A DNA stretch of 64,000 nucleotides from Asterella californica (taxonomy: Eukaryota > Streptophyta > Marchantiopsida > Marchantiales > Aytoniaceae). The position numbers and the translations under genes were made by a program. Location of the stretch: assembly GCA_036924285.1 (NCBI GenBank), contig JAYKYS010000002.1:42423501-42487500 (forward strand), given 5' to 3'. Position 1 is the first letter of the stretch; every line of letters begins with the position of its first letter. This document shows, piece after piece, positions 25,491 through 37,738 of the stretch. A model generated the notes under the pieces. The model searched no databases and had not been told where the DNA came from. It was given only the letters and a program-made list of their open reading frames with translations.

Positions 25491-27600
25491 TTTGCAAGAG
25501 GAGCTCCAAACAACTTGTTTGGAGTCTCGTTGGGTTCAAGATAGTCAGATCGACCTACCAGAGAAGATGGATCATATATCATGCGATTTGTTTGGACGGT
25601 GAGCGTAGATTTCGATCGCAAGGAGGAGGTTTTAAGATTTCGATCACCTATGATCAAAAACTCTTCATATTTTGGGTGTTGGGTGTCAGATCTTGGAGTT
25701 CTTGGAGAATACAGAGTCAAGCCGAAGAACCCTATAGATTTTTGAAGACCGTTTGACAAAAAGAAGAGTCTTCAGATCTACGTTCTTTGACTTCTTTACT
25801 ATAGGTTGGATGTCTACTTTGACGTTCGAGATGATTCTCGTTATATCGCTAACTACATAATTGTGCTACACTCTCGACCCTCATTTGGATTAGAGTGATC
25901 TGACCATTTGGTCTAGTGATATACTAAGCGGCGGCGATGTAATGGCGTTATTACGAATGCGGTTGTTGTACATAGGTTTGGATAGCGAGAAGCTGTTGTG
26001 AAGCTAACTATGAGCGAAGGGGTGTTTCTCTTACTTCCAGTTACGCTTTGGCAATTTTTGTCTTAGGATTGGATTCTATGGCTAGGTTAAGGACTTGAGT
26101 CAGACTAGAGATTGTTCTAGTCTACTCACTTCAATTTTTGTGATATATATCGAAAGTGTATATAAAGTGAGGTTTGGATATATCTCGTCTCCTTCTCGTG
26201 ATTCTTTCTTTGTTTTTTCTTCTCTCTCTACAGTCATATATCTCACATATTCTTGACAACTTTCACGTATAAACTTGTTACGGTATGACAATGCGAGTAT
26301 AATTATTTGATCGATTTTGAAAAAGTCAACGGATCGTTAATGAGTGCATGAGTGCGAAGTGAATAATTCTTGAACCGGGTAACTTTGACACACCACCCTT
26401 TATTACCGTCGGGTGTCCAAAATGAACTCCTTAAACCACATGTAGCACTATATTATCAATGAGATATCTCACTTGAATCAGTTTCAGTTCAAAATTTCGG
26501 AGATTAGCTCCGGCGGGTTAGCCCACTGAAACTGCACCTACTTGTCATGTTCTTAATTGTTATCTAAAGTTGGTGATCTAGGGTCCAAAATGACGAGAAT
26601 CTTGAGACTTACAAAATGAGCCGTAGATGTTTTCAAATCGAGATCTGACGATTGAGAAATAAATCAAAAAAGAAAGATGTGATGTGAATCACAAATAAAG
26701 AATATACTCTTTTTTGAATTTTAAAAAGTTTCTTTTATCGAATGGACTCTTGTTATAGTGAATAAAAATTTTGTTACAGTGACCGACTTGTCTGAAATAA
26801 GAATCACTTTTCTAGAATTTAATTTTCTGAGAAAATTTACTGAAAATTATAATCAAAATTAGATTTTTCAGTAAAATTTTTAGTTCAAATCACGATTCGA
26901 ACTTAGGACCTCTGCCTCTCCTTGTTTGAACCTCAACCATATGAGTTACGACGCTTTTGACAAGACAGCGTTGCTGCTTTTATACCCTGACATGTGGTTT
27001 AATGATCCACCGGGGTCCAAAAAACTACCCAAAGTATTTTGTAAGATTCATTCTATATTTATTTCCGGGAGATATTATATAGAGGAATCTTTTTCCCGAG
27101 CTTTGACACCCATAATATTCCTCTAGGAAACTCTCAAAATTTACTAGAGGTGACCAGAACGCTAACCTGTTAAGTTTGAGATCTCTTATTGTTTTGACAT
27201 TTGATTTAATACTCAACCAACAATAATTCGTATGATAATACAAACTAGAAACTTTTCTATATTGTACTTTGTCGAACTGACTTAACTCACTCAGGGACAT
27301 CTTCGTTTGCAAAAATACTTTTTTGGTTAAATTTTCCATATGACGATGAGAAGAAATCCAATTCCCTTTTTGCCGTAAATCTGTCGGTTATTTATAGAAA
27401 ATGAAAAACACTCATTTAACCCCATTTCAGAATAAATTAAATTTATGATTACTGTTATTGATTATGTGTTTGTCGCCTCCCGATCACTTCCGGCTTCTCA
27501 CGATTTTGAGTTGATGTGCATATTTTCGTAGACTCTGTATATGCAGATTTTGTTCTTATCATAATTCATATCAGGATCTGCTGACGTCTACAACACACTT
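25491..27600. other. AT-rich intergenic DNA
   Basis: Apart from the SINE-like segment and the diverged repeat at 26.26 kb, nothing recognisable. Confidence 0.5.
26880..26960 (-). mobile_element. SINE-like tRNA-derived head
   Basis: On the minus strand TAACTCATATGGTTGAGG resembles a Pol III A box, and GTTCGAATC, about 35 nt later, a B box. This is the arrangement of tRNA-derived SINE heads. The SINE body would lie to the left, toward 26.65 kb. No duplication was found, so this is tentative. Confidence 0.4.
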
Positions 27601-27689
27601 CTTATCGAATATTCTCATGTTTGAATGCCTGTAAGAAACTTCCAGTTTGAAAGTACGTGAAACTTCGGGAAATTTGCATGATAATTATT

Positions 27690-29133
27690 AGGTTCCTGCA
27701 TCAGCGTTCGTACCACGTGGCAATCGTGTTTCTCATACTTGAAAGGGCGGGGTACGCAGAAGTCGTGGAGGAGTAGAAAAAGCGAGCGGCACATGCAAGT
27801 TCCGGCTGTTGGGCGATAATGACTCTGAGGTCTGGGACCCACCAAACCCACACGCTGGAGTCCGGACAGGCCCTTGCATTTCCCACGCGATCGTCCGCAG
27901 CGCTTGTCGTCACACCCAGTCGATCCCGCTCGATTTGCCTGTCTGGTTAGTCTGACTGTCCAACGATTCCTGTTGACATTCGTTGGGGGTGTCCGACGAC
28001 GCGGAAGGCGACGTGGTCGTGATCTTTCCTCGTGTAGTTCCGGATCAACCAAAGAAACGAGCCATATGCTGGTGCACATTTCTTGCTTTCTTGCGTACAT
28101 GTTTCGAAGAATTGTGAGTATGGTGATTGAGTTTTATAACGAAGGAATTTACAGGATAAGCCGTGGCTCAGCCGGAACTCATTTTCAAGGTTCTTGAAGT
28201 GGGAAGTAGACGCGGGTTCGTGAATTCTCTGTACCATGCTTTAGAATGTTGCCCGTGTGGCGCGGAGCCAATGTTGTACGTTTCGAGAATCAAGAGTTGG
28301 TCATTGTCGAGTCGCATATGTAAAGTATATTCCTGCTGATTTGCCATGTTCTCGTTTTTGAAACCGTTATAATTCAGTGCGAAAGAACTGCTTTTCTAAG
28401 AAATTGTCGATTCGCTGGCCGGTAAATCGAACTCGATACCGACGCGCATATATGGCAATATCCTTGAACAGGAGATGAGAAATTTCTTAGAGTGGCATTT
28501 GATTGTATCCCTGAGTCTCGGTTCGAGAGAGTTATGATGATCAATTGTCTACCTGTTGCCTGATTGTTATGTTTTTATTCTCTCTAAGCTGCATGCACTC
28601 TGTTCTTCGTTTGTTTTATCGTTCCTTTTGCGGGCTTTGTTAAGCTGGTGACATCCGAGTCTTGTTCAGCCAGAATTGCAAGAGATGAAGCTGTTGTGTG
28701 CTGGAGATCCGTATTTGCTGTATGCAGTTACCATTCTGATTTCCGGTGTCGAATACTTCATACCTGTCACTCATGCACAGGTTTTGGGTGAATGAGAATG
28801 AAAGGAGCAAGGATCAGACGTGAGGCGTTCTTATACGCTAGACCTCAGGAACTTTAATGTCTGAGAGTAAAGTTCAATAGAAGAAGATGTACTTTTGTTT
28901 CAGTAGCTCACATACAACATGTACGAGTTATAACATCTTCAAAGATACTGCTTTGTTTGTAACGGTTGGAGTGGTATGGCTATCCGCATGCCGCCCGAGT
29001 TTGAGAGAGTTGGAGACTAAAGAAAGACAATGGAGGGTTTAGAAATGCTCCGATTATTACCTACTCAGACTTGATCGGTCGATGGTGTGTCTTTTGGATA
29101 CAGGTAACTGAAGCTTGATCCTGGGAGGTAACC
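27690..29133 (+). promoter_or_regulatory. Putative promoter and 5' leader of the F-box gene
   Basis: A locally GC-rich stretch (27690-28200) precedes the F-box coding region. A possible leader intron would run from a GTGAGT-like donor near 28115 to the acceptor GGATACAG ending at 29103, just upstream of the start codon. This is an inference from splice-like signals only. Confidence 0.3.
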
Positions 29134-30510
29134 ATGGCAGAAAATACTGCGGACGAGTTAGACCGACATCTATGGAGCCACCTTCCCGAGGGGGTACTTC
29201 TGAAGATCCTGGCATATTTGCCACTTGAATGTGTGATGAAGTTTCGAGGCGTATGTCAGAGATGGCAGGCCATGTTTCAGTGCCCTGCTTTTCTGAAGTT
29301 CCGGCCAGCCGAGAAGTCCTGGTTTGTTTTCAGCTACTTGGGAAGCCTTTTCCTGCCAAACATGGCTCATATGCAGGCCTTTTGCTACAACCCGAATCTG
29401 AACAGGTGGAATTCCATGCCATTCAGTTTCCTACCTGGCAACACAGGAATTGTGGCAGCAGCAGCAGGAGGTCTGCTGCTCTGTGTAGGCATAGATAAAC
29501 AGAGCGAGACGATAAGCATGCAACCTCAGTCCACAAGCCGTGTTTCCATCTCCAAAGTTCCTTGGAACTGGAAGGACCTTTTTGTTCACAATCCTATGAA
29601 AGCCGGCTGTTTGGTGAAGCTGCCTCCGAGGCGGATTTCGCCTGGTGGCTCGTCCCCCTCACCGATTACGATCATGGGCTTGATTGACGTTGACACCAGG
29701 TTTGGGCTCTATAAAGTTGTGCTTGCAACTCACCACGGAACAGAAATATACGATTCCCGTGAGTCTTCTTGGAAGTTTGTTGATCGTCGTCCTCCTGATG
29801 AGCCCAAGATTTCACATGGAAACACTTGGACCATTTCCTACAGGGGCTGCCTCGTAAGCGCTGAGGTTCAGCGGGGTGAGCCTTACAGGATGGCTGATGG
29901 GCATCTTAGGGTGGTCGGGCACGCCGGTTACATCTGGTTGTTTGTCGCAGAGGAAGAACTGTGGAGCTCAATTCGACTACCGGATGACTTTATGGATGAA
30001 TACATTCATCACCTCCAGATTGAAGAGTGCGAGGGTCGGCTCCTCCTTGTAGGAATTTTAGGACCTTGGAAAGATGTCCTTCAGAACGGCAGGGTATATG
30101 TCTGGGAGTATGTGGGAGAAGGGAACTTCTTTCCGAGAAACGGAATCTGGAAAGAGCTGTGTTCTCATTCAATCCAGCAACTCAGAGAGAGATGCATCAG
30201 AGTTGGAAGTGACGATAGTTCCAAATTCATCGCTTCTGTCACTGCCAGTGATCTTCTGTGCTTTGCCATGAATCGGAAGTCTTTGAGAGTGCCGACTCTC
30301 GGCATAGTTGACTCGGAAACTGTCGTACTGCTGATAATGTTCATGTATAGTGTCTCTCAAAATACTTGGTGTTTGGTTGAGGAAAGGGTTGGTAAATTCG
30401 TTTCGTTCTTGGATGATCGCTCCAAAGATCGCTACATCGGCAGTCCGGCAGCAAAGAGTTTGCGATTCCAACCTAGACTAGACGGAGTTGTAACTTACAC
30501 ACCTCAGTAA
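29134..30510 (+). CDS. F-box protein, kelch/beta-propeller type
   Basis: An intron-free 458-codon gene. ATG 29134 has a good plant context (AACCATGG). Residues about 14-55 form an F-box (LWSHLPEGVLLKILAYLPLE followed by the FRGVCQRW motif), which in known proteins binds SKP1 in an SCF ubiquitin ligase. The remaining ~400 residues have the repeated hydrophobic, Gly- and Trp-rich pattern of a kelch-like propeller, the substrate-binding part in this family. Layout and length resemble plant F-box/kelch proteins such as Arabidopsis At5g15710 and HAWAIIAN SKIRT; orthology is not shown. The target is unknown. It acts in cytosol or nucleus by family inference. The frame is intact. Confidence 0.9.
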   Translation: MAENTADELDRHLWSHLPEGVLLKILAYLPLECVMKFRGVCQRWQAMFQCPAFLKFRPAEKSWFVFSYLGSLFLPNMAHMQAFCYNPNLNRWNSMPFSFLPGNTGIVAAAAGGLLLCVGIDKQSETISMQPQSTSRVSISKVPWNWKDLFVHNPMKAGCLVKLPPRRISPGGSSPSPITIMGLIDVDTRFGLYKVVLATHHGTEIYDSRESSWKFVDRRPPDEPKISHGNTWTISYRGCLVSAEVQRGEPYRMADGHLRVVGHAGYIWLFVAEEELWSSIRLPDDFMDEYIHHLQIEECEGRLLLVGILGPWKDVLQNGRVYVWEYVGEGNFFPRNGIWKELCSHSIQQLRERCIRVGSDDSSKFIASVTASDLLCFAMNRKSLRVPTLGIVDSETVVLLIMFMYSVSQNTWCLVEERVGKFVSFLDDRSKDRYIGSPAAKSLRFQPRLDGVVTYTPQ

Positions 30511-31515
30511 GGGAATACAGGAGGAGACCACGACGCAATCTTGTTTATGTACGCCCCCTATACAAGGTACGTATTTCATCTCTCCACTCTTGTGACCAGG
30601 TCGACTGACTTCTGCGTAGAGATCAAAGAATTTCGGTAATTTAAGTCAGCTAGCCTTTCAGCGTTTCACTTGGTTCTACATGACCTTTGGAACTGAATTG
30701 ACGTGGTTGTATGTATTGATCTGAATAAGTTGAAGCAACCCTTAAGGTAATTTCTAACCGCGAAGCATCTCATTCTCTTCTGGGTCACGATGAGTTTTAG
30801 GAAGTGCTCTCGTTGCTTCATTTGGCATCAGGTGCAGAATCTGCAAAATGTCCTTTGTTTTAGGTAGAAAAATGTGCTCCCGTGATTCTGGGAGGATGGA
30901 AGTACATCGACTTTGAGAAGGCCTGATTCGAAGGGGGGAGCAGCCCTAAGTCCTTACTACTTGTCACGAGTTTTGTGCCGAATAAGTCACTGTCATCGAG
31001 GATCTCTCCTGCATCGGTTTCCCCGATGCATATATTTAGTATGATATTACGTATCTCTAAACGAGCATATAATGTGATACATACAGTAGAACATGGTTGT
31101 GATTTTGCTAGCTTGGTGTGTCTGTCACTACGGCTAATGACGCATCAGATGTTCTCCGCCATTTTGGGGGGGGTGCGCATGTTCCGTCCAGCTGAGTTGA
31201 TAGATGCCAGGATTGTTTCCACGACGGAGAAGTTCAGGCTTCTTCTCCTGATAACAACTCTAATTGGTGTACTAGATGCGTTACATTTTCTTGAACGATG
31301 AATATCATCTAGCCAGTTATCTGTCTGTAGTTAACCATAAGGAACCAAACCAACACTCAAAACCAGTTTGCTTGCTCATGTCACGTTCCAAAACTTTCAT
31401 TAGTGAGTCGTTGTATGAAAAGGTAGTCAAATGATGAGAAGTGGCATCTCGATTGCAGCTAGTTCCAGAAGCAAACATAATCCTCACAGTTCTTGTTTGG
31501 TCCTCTTCTTGTGCA
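30511..31515. other. Region downstream of the F-box gene
   Basis: Probable 3' UTR followed by intergenic DNA. No further gene is recognised. Confidence 0.4.
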
Positions 31516-32013
31516 GGTTACAAGCTAAGCCAAGTGGTTCCTGTTGTGACGAAGTAGGGAAACTCGCTTGCACCCTGTGAAATCACACTGACTGGCTTTG
31601 CCCGAACAAGTCTTGCCGAAAGAGAACTGCACGGGCCGTTCAATGAAGGCGTGACTCCTCCAGTAGTAGGTGCTGACCCCGATTGGAATAATGGGGCCGC
31701 AGCGCTCAAGACCCCTAGCGCACATCTTTATGATGAAGAGAAAATAAAAGTACAGTATATCTTTTACAGAGAGGTGATCTGGGCCCCAGCAGAGAAGAGT
31801 TATTATTATGGTGCTCGAGAAGACGAGATTCCACTCAACCTCAATTCATATTCAATCAATCTACAGCGACACGTCCCGTTGCTTGTGGACGAAAGTGTAG
31901 ACGTCCATGTATTCTTCCGGGCTTCAGTGTCATCTGTAAATTCCCCACGAAGTGAATACCTAACGCTCCATGCCAGTACCTATATCCAGTATCGCGGGAC
32001 GATGATGAGCTGA
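31516..32013 (+). pseudogene. Exon-like frame of unknown family, one internal stop
   Basis: After an acceptor-like TTCTTGTGCAG, one frame runs to TGA 32011-32013, interrupted by TAG at 31555-31557. The open part lacks an ATG near its start. The translation is rich in alternating hydrophobic residues (beta-strand-like), with blocks such as ITLTGFARTS and VHVFFRASVSSV, and looks like a genuine domain, but I do not recognise it. It is probably the last exon of a decayed or partly seen gene. If the real splice site lies after 31557, it could still be a functional terminal exon. Confidence 0.45.
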
Positions 32014-32470
32014 CGAGAAGCAGAGGGAACTTCACCAATACCGCATGACAGTGACAGTAGAGGGTGAAACAGATCTTTGCCGGCCATCAACTTCCGCTTT
32101 CTCAAGCGTGATGTCGTAAGTTCATCCACAGCGGATAGACTAGTAAACCCGAAAGAAGGTGTATATACCCGCTGAAGCCCACGTTTAAAACACAGTCCTA
32201 AGCGAAAACCTGTGATGCGTACAAGCATAGCTCCGGTTTTACGATCCCCTGTCTTAGAAGAAGATATCCTCCGAGGGACGATCTGCCACACTAAAAGGAA
32301 CATACAAAAAGGAGAAGGAGAATATATCACCATTCTCAATGTGTAAAGAGAGCACATGGAGGGTTGGAACTTTGTTACCCAACATATACCTTTATTTTGA
32401 GTGTAGAGTTAATTACAACAGGTAAGTTTATAGATCTAATTACATCAAGTATCATAATACTCTCCCGTCA

Positions 32471-32692
32471 AATATGCATGCTCGATGAACTTCGGGGAAT
32501 TTCTTATGAAGGAAATATATAAACATTAAACGAAAAATATATATTAAGTAGAAATATAAAATTAAAAAATTCTATAAACGTTATTTGGTAGCCAATGCTT
32601 GTAAACACGGGGAGAGGTAGTAAATTAAACGAAGATGCATTTTCCTCTCTTCTTAACTAGGAAGGATGGTGAATATGCATGCAACATGAACT
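32471..32692 (+). repeat. Twin-hairpin dispersed repeat, copy A
   Basis: It begins AATATGCATGCTCGATGAAC and ends GGTGAATATGCATGC. A weak TTCCTCTCTTC/GGAAGGATGG hairpin stands before the end. It belongs to a family of at least nine copies between 32 and 63 kb. Confidence 0.6.
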
Positions 32693-32899
32693 CATTATGT
32701 AACATACAAGGGTAACTAGAGTTTGTATATATATTAAGATCTCATTCAAGCTCAAATTTTAATTGAATAGGAAAATATCAAATTTGTCTTAGGAAAGTTT
32801 TGGATGATTTTTGGTACAACAATAATTTGTTATTGTTGTACCAAAAAATCTAAGATCTATTTCTTTGGTCAAACATTGTTCTTAAGAATGTGATAGTCA

Positions 32900-35050
32900 A
32901 CTTCTATATGTTCTTATCTTAGCAAAGTTATTTACTAAGCTTAATATCATTGGATCTTATTTGGGTATAAAATGATAAAATAAAAGAATATTGGGTTTGT
33001 TCCCAAAAGATGTGGTGTCAAACATATTCACAATTAACATGGAAGGCATCGCGATACTCAGCTTTAATAGATGATAATACAACAAAGAATTGTCTTTTCG
33101 GTTGCCAAGTAATCAAATAATCGTTTGAGTTTCCAAGGTGAAAAGCAAACATGAAATAGATATTATATCTTAGACACTTCTTTTCTTATCTGCATCAATA
33201 AAAAAATTTTATAATTAAACATTTCTTGTATTGTCTTGTTTTTGTTTCTTGTCTTGACAATTTACTAATGCATCATAGTGAATTCTAAATAGAAAGACGA
33301 ACTTAAAGGGACATAGAATCCTTGTCGTTGCATCAAGATGAGGTTTCTGAAGTACTTGCATAAATTAACTTTTCAAACCCATAGCATAGCTATTAGATCA
33401 ATTATGATCATAAATCAAGTATATAGGATTCCAACGATATGCTGTACACTTGCTATATTGCTTTTCAGTCAAATTCTTGAAGGTCTCAAGAACCAACAAT
33501 ATGTCAAGAAATCATAAATGAAATTATACAAAGTATTTAGAACAGGTGATACGTGAATGACTTGCAATTCAAACATTTGAATGAAACACCCTCAACACCT
33601 TAGTAACATTTTCATCTTTATGACAAAAAGGTTGCTAAATGATTTACCAAATCGACAAGCTTCATATATCTTTGATACAATAGTTATTGAGAACTTAGGA
33701 AGACCACTGACAAGCTCTAATACAAACAATGTTTTAAATCTCTGATAATGGCCCAACACTTTTTGTCACATGAGCAGGTTTGGAACTTATGAAGTATGTG
33801 TAAACATAACACTTTCTTAGGAGTTAGACAACAAAGCAACAAGCTTGAACAATCTATCACTTCGAATGCATATTGCTATAACACAGAGATAAAATAAGTA
33901 ATCAACAAAACAACCATCTTTGTTGATCAGACTTGATATCCTTGTTCTACCATTTTACAAACAATAACCAAGTTTCTAGTAATGTAAGAATGATCATCTC
34001 TTAAAGCTTTAATCTTCGAAGATGAAACATAAAGAGATGTAGTACCAAGGTGGTTGATCTTGTGTTGCGTATCATCATCAATGTACACAGAAGCTTGAGC
34101 CTTGATAGATTTTATATGACTGAATCAATCTACATGAGTCTTCATGTGGCTGGATGCTCTTGAGTCGATACACCAATCATATGGAAGTGTAGACATGGAG
34201 GTCATCTCATGCACCATCGTAAAGAAACTCTCATATGTCGTCGGATCATCCATAATATCAAAGTTCTATTGCGGGAGCTTCTCACTTGGATATCAATTTA
34301 TCTTTTGAAGCAAGTCTTCACAATATTTACAATTTGTGCAAAACTGATCATCTCTTTCATCTCGATCTTCAGATTGATTTTTGTTGTTCCTTATCATCGT
34401 AGTCACCACCACCCCGGTTATTTCTTTCACAATCTCTATCTTGACTCTTTTCTCCACCTCCTTGTTCGCTAATAGAAGTGGATCTTGCCAGCAAGACCAA
34501 TTTCTTCTTGAATCTAATACTAACATAAGTATCAATTCGTCAAACTTGGAAAAGTATCCCGTACAACATTGGAGGTCTCAAACAACTTTTACTCTTTACC
34601 AAGATTTTTGATGGTATGTAAGATGAGGTCATCTTCCTCTATCTTTATCAATGCTGCTAAGTTGATAAACCAGACCCTTAAATCTGGTTGACATAATCAG
34701 TAATGTTGTTTGATTCCTCATTTCACTTCACTTGTTTGAGCTCTCGTCTTCATCTGCTATTATATGACGAGAACATGTAAAGCACAAGGTTTTTCCTTTT
34801 ACATCATTAGAAGCATAAAAGGTTTAGTCCCTCAAAATAACAACAAGTAAACTGATCTGGTGTTTCATGGAGCGATCTATCTCTTTTGATTCATCTCGAT
34901 GCTCAAAGATTTCATTGGAGGGAAAAGGGTTGTGGGAGCACAACGGGTTTGATTCTTGTAGCTCAAGTGATTTTGAGTTGTCTATATTCCTTTGGAGAAT
35001 AATAATTGATAAAAGATTCCATTAGGTCATTCAAAATTCTCACCCAAAGC
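32900..35050 (-). mobile_element. Decayed Ty1/copia retrotransposon
   Basis: On the minus strand fragments appear in copia order. Gag-like sequence lies near 34.7 kb, and a CXXC-containing knuckle remnant near 34.33 kb. A protease motif, WCIDSRASSHM (compare the usual W-x-x-DSGAS-x-HM), lies near 34.15-34.18 kb. An RNase H remnant, VVLSSIKAEYRDAF (compare LSS-x-EAEY), lies near 33.05-33.1 kb. Most of integrase and RT is missing or unreadable. Stops and frameshifts are everywhere. LTRs were not identified. Confidence 0.65.
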
Positions 35051-36180
35051 AAACGGACATTACTAAATAAAAACAGTAATAACGAGTAGAGATTTCTCAA
35101 GTTTCAGAATCATGTAAGTCTTTTCTCATATATATATATATATACATAATGTGACTAACTATATATTGTTCGTCGTATTTACTTATCTTCTATTCCATAT
35201 TAGTAGAGATCCGTAGAACAAATATAAATGATGTCTACAATCAAAATATATGGAACTCTTCTCATTATTATGACCAATCTAATCTAAATATATATATGAT
35301 GATTACATTTTCTATGATTAAAATATCATGAAATAAGAATTATTATTTTTACGTTCAAGATCGTCGAAGCAATCTCAAAAAGAGAAATGATTTTCAGCGT
35401 TACGTATCATAGATGTCTTTGTTCTCTCCATCCAGAATAGAGACCATGAGAATCTGACCAAAGAACTTTTGGTTCTGGTTGTGGGAAACATATATGGAAA
35501 TGATTTTCTGAAAGAAATGGGGAATAACCAGTATGCATTAAAGGTTATACAAAAATTGCTTGAACTATTTTCTTAGTTCTCTTATGCCACCGGATCAATT
35601 GCTAGAGAGTCCATTTAATTTTTGTTATAAACAGGAGTAAGTAAAACAAAAATAATCTATTTTTATAAAACTTTAAATATATAATGAGATTAAAATAACT
35701 AGTTTCATTTTCAATTTTTTAAAAAATCTAAAATAAAATAAAATAAAATAAAAACCTAATAAATAAGATAACAAACAACAATAACATGTAAGTTTAAATG
35801 TTTGAAAAATTTATAAAATACCTCTTGATTGGAATTTACTATCAAAAATATAAAAAATTACCCTCTCTCTATCAATTATTAAATCTTCTTACAATACAAA
35901 TATGTAAAATGATACAAAATTCTTTGTGTATCTCTAACATGCATCCAACCCAAATATATGATGTACTATACCAAAGAATTCAAAATACACCAACTCGACA
36001 GATTAATTGGACGAAGTATGTACAAGATGGCATATACTATAGTCTTAGTTATCTCATAGTGTCCCTTCTGGTCTCTTAACTCTACGAGGGCACTGATTTA
36101 ACACCTGCTCTTTTATAGCTCTTAAATCTTAAGTAAGAAACATAATCTAAAAGCTGTGAGATATCACGTACGCTCCTCAT
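35051..36180. other. AT-rich DNA with simple repeats
   Basis: A (TA)n run lies near 35130-35145, and a run of AAAAT units near 35727-35752. No gene. Confidence 0.6.
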
Positions 36181-36330
36181 GTTAAATATGCATCCAAAGT
36201 CTTCTTTTGGCCGAGCGGAAAAAAATGACAAGCGAGATAAAGACAGGAAAATCTCAGATGGTCATTTGGCAAGACAGTAGAATGAAGATCAGATAACCAA
36301 AAAAATGGAAAAAAATCTCAGACGGCCGTT

Positions 36331-36424
36331 TGACAAGAAAGTATTATGAGGACCAGACAATGCACTTCGATGATCATTGACAAGAAAGTATTATGAGGAC
36401 CAGACAATGCACTTCGATGATCAT
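36331..36424 (+). repeat. 47-bp tandem duplication
   Basis: Two perfect head-to-tail copies (36331-36377 and 36378-36424) of a 47-bp unit starting TGACAAGAAAGTATTATGAG. A diverged third unit lies upstream at about 36250-36300. Confidence 0.92.
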
Positions 36425-36720
36425 GTCTATACATAATATGTTAATTAAATAATATAATATATATATATATATTTCAAATTAATATAATCTAAATATATTT
36501 ATCACATGTGAAATACATGTCGCAAATTTCAGACATAACCCATAAGTATTGTACATGAAAACGCGCTTCAGGAACCATAAGTATACCTTCCAGTCCTATA
36601 AACAAATAGATTTTTTATAAATTTTAATTTATCACGTAACCTTTCCCACCGGAAGGGTTATGTGATAAATTAAAACTCTTTGGATATTCCCCTCTTCCGA
36701 ACTTGGAAGAGGTGAATAAT
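36425..36720 (+). repeat. Twin-hairpin dispersed repeat, copy B
   Basis: Hairpin 1: TTTTAATTTATCACGTAACC pairs with GGGTTATGTGATAAATTAAA (about 36622-36675). Hairpin 2: CCCTCTTCC pairs with GGAAGAGG (about 36690-36711). Upstream lie the family words AACCCATAAG and AACGCGCTTC. Confidence 0.75.
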
Positions 36721-37212
36721 ATACAAGGAAGTCAAGATGCAGAGAGATAGCATAGCATGCTATGCTATTAACATTTCTAGAAAACCGAGAAGGTTATGTT
36801 CAAGATTGATTGCGCAGATTCTAACATCGGTATTCCATAACCATCCGGTTCAGATTGTACTCTGTAAAACCTCTGGAATCCAATAGTGCATACTGGGATT
36901 CGATTTGAGACACAATGACACCCTAGGTAAGAGAGATGGGTTGCCAGGACGACGTCCAGGTCAGATGAATAACCTGCGGACTGCCATCGGGTGCGCCGAA
37001 ATGTAGCTCAACGAGTCATGGGAGTCGTGGGCGTCACCAAGAAAAGACATCAACTACGGAGCTTACACGAGAGACTCTCTTGTGTATGATTGAATGTTAC
37101 AGCCCCGTTCACTGCAAATACAGTGTGGATAACCAATGTGTAACCGTTGCGATGTTAAACGACCATTGATCTTCATTTTGTTTCTTCATGGCGTTCTGAT
37201 TGCTGATGTCCC

Positions 37213-37662
37213 TCACGGACAGGGGTCTGAAGTCGATGGGTACTTCGCTTCCAAGTCCTCAGAGGCGGCCTTCATCGTGCTAAGTGTCGCCAAAAGTTCG
37301 TTTCTGTCAAACTTTTGGCACGGATAGGTGCCCCACACAGGCGCCGGCCATGACTTGTCACTTATAAACCTAGGCACCACATGAACGTGGAGCTGAGCCA
37401 CCACATTGCCCAGGGCGCCGACATTGATTTTGTCGGGGCTCACAGCCTTTTGAACAAGCCGAGAAGCCCGACTTACTTCTTGAATCAGCAGAACCTGATC
37501 ATCAGCTGTTAGATCGAAGAGCTCCGTTGCATTTTCTCGTCGGGGAACGAGCACAAGCCATCCAGGGTAAAGCGCATCATCCACGAGGAAAACTTCGCAC
37601 AAAGGCCAGGATGCCAGATAAATCTTCCCGTCAGAAAGTTCCTTCCAGACCTCAAATCCCAT
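37213..37662 (-). CDS. HIT-family nucleotide hydrolase, bacterial Ap4A-hydrolase-like
   Basis: An intron-free 149-codon gene on the minus strand with ATG at 37662-37660. The core carries LVPRRENATELFDL (residues 38-51), INVGALGNVVAQLHVHVVPRF (79-99) and WPAPVWG (105-111). His92 and His94 are the first two of the histidine triad; Val96 replaces the third. This HVHVV form with WPAPVWG after it is, as I recall the family, typical of bacterial HIT proteins annotated as diadenosine tetraphosphate hydrolases, rather than of plant HINT or FHIT. The family cleaves nucleotide phosphoanhydride or phosphoramidate bonds through the middle His. No targeting signal is seen in this frame. It may reflect an old endosymbiotic or later transfer; the sequence alone cannot tell. 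Confidence 0.85.
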   Translation of the reverse strand: MGFEVWKELSDGKIYLASWPLCEVFLVDDALYPGWLVLVPRRENATELFDLTADDQVLLIQEVSRASRLVQKAVSPDKINVGALGNVVAQLHVHVVPRFISDKSWPAPVWGTYPCQKFDRNELLATLSTMKAASEDLEAKYPSTSDPCP

Positions 37663-37738
37663 AGCTCTTCAGATACACTCTGAATACACAGCTTCTAAGG
37701 AACTTGATTTCTCAAAAACCGATGTCGAAAGCGAGAGC

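Noticed and set aside
27615..28237. Overlapping frames of 161, 107 and 96 codons on both strands
   Set aside because: No family resemblance. The overlap on both strands is expected of GC-rich promoter or leader DNA before the F-box gene.
31980..32357. 125-codon minus-strand frame downstream of the F-box gene
   Set aside because: No recognisable domain. It overlaps the better-supported plus-strand frame by a short stretch and has no splice or promoter context.
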